A DNA stretch of 50,732 bases from Pseudomonadota bacterium. GTDB lineage: Bacteria; Desulfobacterota; Desulfobulbia; Desulfobulbales; CALZHT01. The stretch covers positions 1 through 50,732 of the forward strand of contig JAHJJF010000146.1 of the NCBI GenBank assembly GCA_018823135.1, given 5' to 3'. Shown here piece after piece: positions 44,627 to 50,732 of this stretch (position 1 is its first letter; every line of letters begins with the position of its first letter). Made by a program: the position numbers and the translations under genes. A model generated the notes under the pieces. The model made no database searches. It was not told where the DNA came from and saw nothing but the letters and a program-made list of their open reading frames with translations.

Positions 44627-47600
44627 GTGACCGGCAAGGATGATTCAAGCATTAACAGCGAAAGCATGAAGTTTGCCTCCCGCAAGATGTTCAGCGGGTT
44701 GGGGAAAACCCTCTTTCTCTGGTTTCTGGCAATATCTCTCGTGCCCCTCACCATTATGAGCCTGGTGAGTTTCCGCAATGCCCATTCCAGCCTCAGAAAA
44801 GACGCAATTCAGTCCCTGTCCGCCTCCCTGAAAGACAAGAAAAAATTTTTTGCGGCCTATTTTTCCGAGCGTTTGAAGGACATCACCCTCCAGACAGACC
44901 TCCAGGTGAATATTGAACTCTTAATTGAGCTGCGACAGGCGTTTCTGAAAAGCGGTCTGCCGGTGGAGGAATTCATCAACACCATTGAATACCGTAATAT
45001 CACCGCGAACCGAAGTTATGATATCGGCAATTTTGCGGCAATCTATGGTTACTACGATGTCCTTCTCATTGATGTTGATGGCGGCGTACTTTTTAGTGTT
45101 ATGGGAGAAGACGATCTCGGCACCAATATATTTACGGACAAATTTGCGGATACTGAATTTTCCCGGGCATGTTGGGAAACCTTGGAAACCGGGCAACCAG
45201 TGGCAGGTGATCTTGAATTTTATGCCCCGACAAATAATGCCCTGGTTCTTTTTCTCGGTAAGGCGATGGTCGATGCCAATGGTGAAAAGATCGGCTTGAT
45301 GGCTTTTAAGATGCCGATCCACCAGATCAATGACATCATGCAGGAAAGTACCGGCCTCGGCAATAAAGGACAGGCCTATCTCGTTGGAAAAGATTTGCTC
45401 ATGCGGTCTGATTCACGGTTTGAAGAGCAATCCTCCATGCTGAAACGCCGGATTGATACTGAGGTTGTCCGGAACTGGATGAATTCCGAAAAGGTTTTTT
45501 CTGAAATCGCCAACCCTGAAGAATACCGCCAGGCCATCCAGAATGGTGAAATAGATTCGGCAATCGCCACCGAAGGAAAGATGGATATTTATCAAGGACC
45601 ATATGGCGATGATGTCCTTGGCGGATACACCCGCCTCGACAGTCTTGAGAATCTTGGACTCAAATGGATAATGATTGCGGAAATCAATGTCGATGAAGCC
45701 TTTCGCCCCGTCTCTCTTTTACGAAAAATTGTTTATGGTCTTGCAACCGGAACCGGTATTTTTGTTGTCCTTCTGGCACTGACCGTTACCAGAAGAATTA
45801 TTGTGCCGGTGAGAGAATTATCCCGCTGGTCGCGGCGGATAGCCTCAGGTGATCTCAGCTATTCCGACATTCATTCGGGACCTAATGAAATTGGCGAACT
45901 GGCCGAGAGTTTCAAGGTGGTAGTTGATTCTTTCCGGGGCATCTCTGATGTCTGCCAGGCCATTGCCATAGGGGATTATAGTAAGTCCATCGAATTGAGG
46001 AGCGATAAGGATTCACTCAGCACCTCGGTCAATCAGATGGCGGAGAATCTCCGGGCTGTCGTGCGCCAGGCAAATGCGGTTGCAGAAGGTGATTATTCAA
46101 CGGAAATACTGCCTAAATCGGATAAGGATGAACTGGCCATCGCGTTGCTCAACATGACCACCAGATTGAGTGAAATGACCGATGATAATGAAAAACAGGA
46201 CTGGTTCAAAGCCGGCTACAATGAACTTAACGATGTTATGCGTGGCATAAATGACCTTGAACTCATCAGCAATAATATTATTGCCTTTCTCGCTGAATAC
46301 CTCAATGCCTTTGTCGGCGCATTCTATGTACTCAACGACCAGAAGGTGCTGGTCCTCGCCGGTGGCTATGCCCACAAGCAGGAAGCTGATTTTCCGAAGG
46401 AATTCAAAATCGGCGAAGCCCTGGTGGGTCAGGTTGCTCGGGACGGCAGTCCCATGCTCATTGAGGAGGTCCCCCTCGACTATATAAAGATTGATTCAGG
46501 TCTCGGGGATTCCGTGCCGCACAGCCTTGCGGTGGTGCCTTTTTACTATAACCAGCAGGTCAGCGGCGTAATCGAACTCGGCGCTTTTCATCGTTTCTCC
46601 CATATCCAGATGGAGTTTCTCGAAAGGGTTGTTGATAATATCGGCATTGCCATCGAATCGGCAAACGCCCATCGTAAGATGACGCAATTGCTGGATCAGA
46701 CCCGCAAACAGGCGGAAAAATTGAAGTTACAGCAGGATGAGCTCTGGAAATCCAATGAGGTGCTTGAGGAACAGACCAAAGCCCTTGAGGAGTCTGAAAA
46801 ACATCTTCAAAGTCAGCAGGAAGAGTTACGGGTTGCCAATGAAGAACTTGAGGAAAGAACTCAGGCTCTTGAAGAGCAACGAGACGCAATCAGGACGAAA
46901 AACAAGGAACTTGAATTCGCCCAGCTTGAAATCAAACAGAAAGCCAATGAGCTGGAGATTGCCAACACCTATAAATCAGAGTTTCTCGCCAACATGTCCC
47001 ATGAGCTCCGGACTCCGTTAAACAGTATCCTTATTCTGTCGCAGCTGCTGTCGTCAGATGAAAAACACACCCTTTCGGAAAAACAGTTGGAATATGCTTC
47101 AACAATCCATTCTTCCGGAGGTGATCTGTTAACATTGATTAATGAAATACTCGACCTCGCCAAAGTGGAATCAGGCAAGATGGAACTCCATCCTGATAAT
47201 ATGGATCTTATTGAATTCACTCAAGGAATTGAAAGATTATTTAAGCCTGTGGCCAAGGATAAAGGCCTTGATTTTACCATCAACATAGAAACGTCGGTGC
47301 CGGAAATTATTAAAACCGATGTTCAGCGCGTCCAGCAGATAGTCAGGAATCTCGCGTCAAATGCCTTCAAATTTACCCATAAGGGTGGAGTGACTCTTTC
47401 CATTGGTCGTCCTTCTGCAGATGTGGATTTGAGTAAAAGCGGACTCAGGCGTGACAACGCCATTGCCATTTCAGTGGCGGATACCGGTATCGGAGTGCCG
47501 GGACATAAGAAGGATTTGATTTTTGAACCCTTTCAGCAGGCAGACGGTACAACAAGCCGACAATACGGCGGCACCGGTCTTGGGTTGTCCATTTCAAGAG

Positions 47601-49009
47601 AATTTGCCCGATTTCTTGGTGGTGAATTGCACATGGAGAGCGAGGAGGGTCAGGGTACGGTATTCATCCTCTACCTGCCGGAAAAAATACAGGAAGAAAC
47701 TGAGAAAGATAATAAACAGGAAAACAAATCATTTGTCAGAAAGCCATATACGCGTGAAAAAGAGGTTCAAGTAACATCAGGTCCAGGCGAGCAAAATATT
47801 GAGGATAATCGTCGAATCATGATGCCTGGTGACCAGACATTATTGATCATTGAAGATGATCTCAATTTTGCAAAAGTATTAATTGAACAAGCTAATTCAA
47901 AAGGTTTTAAATGCTTTCATGCTGAAGACGGAGAAACCGGCCTCCATTTTGCCGATTTTCATAAACCATGCGCAATTATCCTTGATATCGGGCTGCCCGG
48001 CATTGACGGTTGGGAAGTAATGGAGAGATTGAAGGAAAACCCCGATACCCGCCATATTCCGGTTCATTTTATTTCCGCTGAGGACAGTATCATAGAAGCT
48101 ATGCAGATGGGTGCCATCGGTTTTTTAACCAAACCGGTGACCTTGGATAAATTGAACATGGCGTTACTGAAAATTAAAAAAACTGCACTGAAATCGGTTA
48201 AAAAACTGCTCATCGTCGAAGATGATGATGTTCAACGGAAGAGCATTATGGCGCTCATCGGCAATGGTGATGTTGAAATAACTGATGCCGCAACCGGAGA
48301 AAGGGCCTGGGAGTTGCTTAACAAGGAAAGATTTGACTGTATGATTCTTGACCTTGGCTTGAAGGATATTTCGGGTTTTGATCTGCTTGAAAAGATCAAA
48401 ACAAATGAAAATCTGTCGAAAATTCCGATTATTGTCAATACCGGCCGTGATTTGAGCCGCGAAGAAGAAGCAAAACTTCAGCGCTACACGGACAGCATTA
48501 TTGTTAAAGGCGTTCGGTCGGCGGAAAGACTACTTGATGAAACAAACCTCTTCCTCCACCGTATTGAAGCAAATCTGCCTCCGGAAAAGCAGAGAGTGCA
48601 TCGAATTTCTTATGACAAGGAAGCCGTCCTCAATGATAAGACCATTCTCCTTGTTGATGATGATATGCGAAATATTTTTGCCATCGCAAGTGTGCTTGAA
48701 GAGAAGGGCATGAAAATCATTATCGCCCGAAACGGTATTGAAAGCCTTGAAAAGCTTGACAAAAAACCTGAGATTGAGCTGGTGCTCATGGATATCATGA
48801 TGCCTGAAATGGATGGCTATGAAGCCATGCAGCGCATTCGGGAGCAGGGAAGGTTCAAGGATCTGCCGATTATCGCTCTCACCGCCAAGGCAATGAAGGG
48901 TGATAAAAATAAATGCATTGAAGCCGGTGCCAATGATTATCTGGCAAAGCCTGTGGACATAGACAAGCTTCTTTCGTTGTTGAGAGTGTGGCTGTATAAA
49001 CAACACTGA
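44627..49009 (+). CDS. Large hybrid histidine kinase: sensor-HAMP-GAF-kinase-three receivers
   Basis: The 1460-residue protein starts at GTG with AGGAGG upstream. Helix 1 lies at about 29-49 and a periplasmic sensor of Cache type at about 50-365 (GLGNKGQAYLVG segment). Helix 2 lies at about 367-389, with HAMP repeats to about 535. A GAF domain (about 546-685) and a long coiled coil (about 690-785) follow. The kinase has H792 in NMSHELRTPLN and an ATPase domain to about 1020 (TGIGVPG, GTGLGLSI). Three receivers begin at about 1071, 1194 and 1337, with Asp sites in LDIGLPGIDG, LDLGLKDISG and MDIMMPEMDG. The output is phospho-relay; CheR and CheB downstream may modify it or a partner. Confidence 0.92.
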   Translation: MTGKDDSSINSESMKFASRKMFSGLGKTLFLWFLAISLVPLTIMSLVSFRNAHSSLRKDAIQSLSASLKDKKKFFAAYFSERLKDITLQTDLQVNIELLIELRQAFLKSGLPVEEFINTIEYRNITANRSYDIGNFAAIYGYYDVLLIDVDGGVLFSVMGEDDLGTNIFTDKFADTEFSRACWETLETGQPVAGDLEFYAPTNNALVLFLGKAMVDANGEKIGLMAFKMPIHQINDIMQESTGLGNKGQAYLVGKDLLMRSDSRFEEQSSMLKRRIDTEVVRNWMNSEKVFSEIANPEEYRQAIQNGEIDSAIATEGKMDIYQGPYGDDVLGGYTRLDSLENLGLKWIMIAEINVDEAFRPVSLLRKIVYGLATGTGIFVVLLALTVTRRIIVPVRELSRWSRRIASGDLSYSDIHSGPNEIGELAESFKVVVDSFRGISDVCQAIAIGDYSKSIELRSDKDSLSTSVNQMAENLRAVVRQANAVAEGDYSTEILPKSDKDELAIALLNMTTRLSEMTDDNEKQDWFKAGYNELNDVMRGINDLELISNNIIAFLAEYLNAFVGAFYVLNDQKVLVLAGGYAHKQEADFPKEFKIGEALVGQVARDGSPMLIEEVPLDYIKIDSGLGDSVPHSLAVVPFYYNQQVSGVIELGAFHRFSHIQMEFLERVVDNIGIAIESANAHRKMTQLLDQTRKQAEKLKLQQDELWKSNEVLEEQTKALEESEKHLQSQQEELRVANEELEERTQALEEQRDAIRTKNKELEFAQLEIKQKANELEIANTYKSEFLANMSHELRTPLNSILILSQLLSSDEKHTLSEKQLEYASTIHSSGGDLLTLINEILDLAKVESGKMELHPDNMDLIEFTQGIERLFKPVAKDKGLDFTINIETSVPEIIKTDVQRVQQIVRNLASNAFKFTHKGGVTLSIGRPSADVDLSKSGLRRDNAIAISVADTGIGVPGHKKDLIFEPFQQADGTTSRQYGGTGLGLSISREFARFLGGELHMESEEGQGTVFILYLPEKIQEETEKDNKQENKSFVRKPYTREKEVQVTSGPGEQNIEDNRRIMMPGDQTLLIIEDDLNFAKVLIEQANSKGFKCFHAEDGETGLHFADFHKPCAIILDIGLPGIDGWEVMERLKENPDTRHIPVHFISAEDSIIEAMQMGAIGFLTKPVTLDKLNMALLKIKKTALKSVKKLLIVEDDDVQRKSIMALIGNGDVEITDAATGERAWELLNKERFDCMILDLGLKDISGFDLLEKIKTNENLSKIPIIVNTGRDLSREEEAKLQRYTDSIIVKGVRSAERLLDETNLFLHRIEANLPPEKQRVHRISYDKEAVLNDKTILLVDDDMRNIFAIASVLEEKGMKIIIARNGIESLEKLDKKPEIELVLMDIMMPEMDGYEAMQRIREQGRFKDLPIIALTAKAMKGDKNKCIEAGANDYLAKPVDIDKLLSLLRVWLYKQH

Positions 49010-49068
49010 CCGCTGGAAATTATAATTAAGTCTCTGGGCAGGCATGAAAATCGTTGAAAGGAGCCGGT

Positions 49069-49119
49069 GTGCGTCACCGATACTTTGCCTTGTTTCCTGA
49101 TTCCCAACGTGATTTATGA
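49069..49119 (+). other. Possible 16-codon leader ORF before cheR
   Basis: AAAGGAG (49057-49063) precedes a GTG at 49069 by five bases. That frame, which is also the CheR frame, reads MRHRYFALFPDSQRDL and stops at TGA 49117-49119, nine bases before the CheR ATG. The CheR ATG itself has no ribosome site, so reinitiation after this short peptide is plausible. Confidence 0.35.
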
Positions 49120-49128
49120 CGTTTTACT

Positions 49129-50019
49129 ATGGGAAATATTAAGAGAGAGAACATAGAAATTCAGTTATTACTGGACGCGATTTTCCAGAAGTACGGTTAT
49201 GACTTCCGGAGCTATTCACGGGCTCATGTCAAACGCCGAATACTGCGTCGTCTTGCAATGACCGACCTTGAAACCGTTTCCGATATGATAAAGGAGGTTC
49301 TGTATCACCCTGATTTTTTTGATAAACTGCTTCTCGACCTTTCCATCAACGTCACCGAGATGTTTCGCGACCCCTCATTTTACATGACGGTGCGCAAAGA
49401 GATCATACCGGTTTTACGCACCTATCCCTTTTTGAAAATATGGCATGCCGGTTGCTCCACCGGGGAAGAGATATATTCTCTCGCTATTCTTCTCCAGGAA
49501 GAGGGTCTCTATGGCCGAGTACAGATATATGCCACTGATTTTAACGAAGTTGTTCTTGAAAAAGCGAAAGAGGGAATATACCCCATTGATTTTATCAAGG
49601 ATTACACGGTCAATTATCAACAGGCCGGCGGCACCCGCTCCTTTTCAGATTACTACAGCGCACATTATGATTATGTAATCATGAAAAAGGCGTTGCGCGA
49701 GAGAGTGGTTTTTGCCGACCATAATCTGGTCACCGACGGTGTATTCGGTGAAATGAATATGATTATCTGCCGCAACGTTCTCATTTATTTCAATCAGGAA
49801 CTCCAGGGCAATGTTCATAAACTTTTTCTGGAAAGCCTTTGCCCCGGCGGTTTTTTATGCCTTGGTTCCAAGGAAAGTCTGAGGTTTTCAAAATATTATG
49901 ATAGTTTCACTGCCGTTTTGGAAAAAGAGAAGATTTATCGTAAAAAATACGGAGATATTATCGCTCCTTTGAAAAAGCAACCGGTGCCGGAAACCCAAGG
50001 GCCGATATCCAAAATCTGA
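49129..50019 (+). CDS. cheR: CheR-type protein glutamate methyltransferase
   Basis: The 296-residue enzyme transfers methyl from SAM to glutamates of receptor-like coiled coils. An N-terminal helical domain (about 8-80; YGYDFRSYSRAHVKRRILRRL) precedes the SAM-binding fold with HAGCSTGEEIYSLAI near 107, YATDFNEVVLEKA near 142 and MIICRNVLIYFNQ near 216. There is no TPR or pentapeptide tether. It lies between the hybrid kinase and a CheB domain, and not beside a chemoreceptor, so its substrate may be a kinase coiled coil. Confidence 0.93.
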   Translation: MGNIKRENIEIQLLLDAIFQKYGYDFRSYSRAHVKRRILRRLAMTDLETVSDMIKEVLYHPDFFDKLLLDLSINVTEMFRDPSFYMTVRKEIIPVLRTYPFLKIWHAGCSTGEEIYSLAILLQEEGLYGRVQIYATDFNEVVLEKAKEGIYPIDFIKDYTVNYQQAGGTRSFSDYYSAHYDYVIMKKALRERVVFADHNLVTDGVFGEMNMIICRNVLIYFNQELQGNVHKLFLESLCPGGFLCLGSKESLRFSKYYDSFTAVLEKEKIYRKKYGDIIAPLKKQPVPETQGPISKI

Positions 50020-50041
50020 AGTCTGTCACCCGAGCACAATC

Positions 50042-50626
50042 ATGAAATATAATGCAATCGTAATAGGAGTTTCGGCGGGCGGTATGGAGGCGCTGAGTAC
50101 TATTATTCCCCAATTGTCCCCTGATCTGCCCGTACCGGTTTTGATCGTACAGCACATGAGTCCGGACTCCGACAGCTATTTAATTGAACGATTGAATGAA
50201 TTGTCAGATATTAAGGTCAAAGAAGCCGAGGATAAGGAGAAGGTGCGGGAAGGGGTGGTATATTTTGCTCCGCCCAATTATCATCTTCTGGTGGATGATG
50301 AGGGTATTTTGTCTCTTTCTGGAGATGAACGGGTCAATTATGCTCGTCCGGCAATCGATGTTTTATTCGAATCAGCCGCCGATGTGTATTGCCCGGGTTT
50401 GATAGGTGTAATTCTTACCGGCGCAAATCAGGATGGCAGCGCCGGTCTTAAAAAAATCAAGGAGGAGGGTGGTATTGCTATTGTGCAGGATCCGGAAACA
50501 GCATTTGTTGACAGGATGCCCCGTGCTGCATTGGAGGTGGTGGAAGCCGACCATATACTCCCTCTTGAAACAATCGGTGCCATGCTGAATACCCTGGCAA
50601 TAATTGATTCAATTGTTTTAGATTAG
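50042..50626 (+). CDS. Stand-alone CheB methylesterase domain
   Basis: The 194-residue protein is only the CheB catalytic domain, without the usual receiver. The triad is S11 (GVSAGGMEAL), H38 (VQHMSPDS) and D131 (TGANQDGSAG), spaced as in Salmonella CheB. APPNYHLLV and VDRMPRAALE also fit. Without a receiver it may be constitutively active or controlled by partners. It starts 22 bases after cheR. After its stop, 50627-50732 shows no further gene start. Confidence 0.93.
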   Translation: MKYNAIVIGVSAGGMEALSTIIPQLSPDLPVPVLIVQHMSPDSDSYLIERLNELSDIKVKEAEDKEKVREGVVYFAPPNYHLLVDDEGILSLSGDERVNYARPAIDVLFESAADVYCPGLIGVILTGANQDGSAGLKKIKEEGGIAIVQDPETAFVDRMPRAALEVVEADHILPLETIGAMLNTLAIIDSIVLD

Positions 50627-50732
50627 AAGATTTGGTTCTCAGGGTCCGTATATTTACTGTGTCCTGATCCTCTTTGGGCCTGTCTGATTCATGTGGCCGA
50701 CGAAGTTTGTCGGAGGCTTATTCAGTCATTAA

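Noticed and set aside
48190-48580. Middle receiver of the hybrid kinase has KG instead of KP after the conserved lysine
   Set aside because: The acidic pocket, Asp and Lys are all present, and the VKGVRSxERLLDE ending is a common variant in large hybrid kinases, so it is not evidence of a dead domain.
49117-49119. In-frame TGA before cheR as a selenocysteine codon
   Set aside because: No SECIS-like stem was recognised directly after it and CheR proteins have no redox residue at their N-terminus; a leader peptide is simpler.

Overview
The window looks like a chromosome segment from an anaerobic, diderm, motile bacterium of the Desulfobacterota (Deltaproteobacteria, probably a Desulfobulbales-like lineage). 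This is inferred from gene content and not from a marker tree. Supporting genes are a ferredoxin-dependent 2-oxoacid oxidoreductase, an oxygen-independent class II (B12) ribonucleotide reductase, Pal/Skp/HtrA envelope proteins, many CheY/CheC/CheR/CheB-type signalling parts, and an N-type ATPase operon. No tRNA, rRNA, CRISPR array, prophage or intact insertion sequence was seen.

Layout. 1-5018 (minus strand): 2-oxoacid oxidoreductase korA and partial korB, nrdJ, and a DUF21/CNNM transporter. 5153-15345 (plus): a promoter, a minimal MscS channel, the nine-gene N-ATPase operon in the order atpD-C-Q-R-B-E-F-A-G, and an SLC12-type cation-chloride cotransporter. The ATPase genes are interrupted by three palindromic noncoding spacers. 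15498-20019: a cyclic-nucleotide-binding protein, a PAS protein with a lysine-rich tail, a CheY-like regulator, a CheC phosphatase and a PAS histidine kinase. 20128-26539: a secreted OB-fold protein, mgtE, an HtrA protease, then a tight trio of membrane Fe-S protein, DUF362 protein and PIG-L deacetylase. 26798-32034: the PEP synthase/PPDK regulator, a chemoreceptor with two periplasmic zinc-binding CZB domains, and a glucan phosphorylase. 32611-38727: pal, skp, an AmpG-like permease and the xseB-ispA-dxs isoprenoid cluster. 39125-42801: xerC-hslV-hslU plus a zinc-ribbon protein. 43370-50626: a PleD-like diguanylate cyclase, a 1460-residue hybrid kinase with three receivers, and stand-alone CheR and CheB.

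How the parts fit. The MscS, N-ATPase and SLC12 genes share strand and tight spacing, so they may form one ion and volume homeostasis unit that pumps Na+ or H+ out at the cost of ATP and moves chloride and cations. The two signalling blocks lack CheA/CheW and look like non-canonical uses of chemotaxis enzymes. The most unusual DNA features are the palindromes inside the ATPase operon (one encodes the end of AtpB), dispersed repeat relatives elsewhere in the window, and G8-G9 tracts at the ribosome-binding site of two sensory genes.
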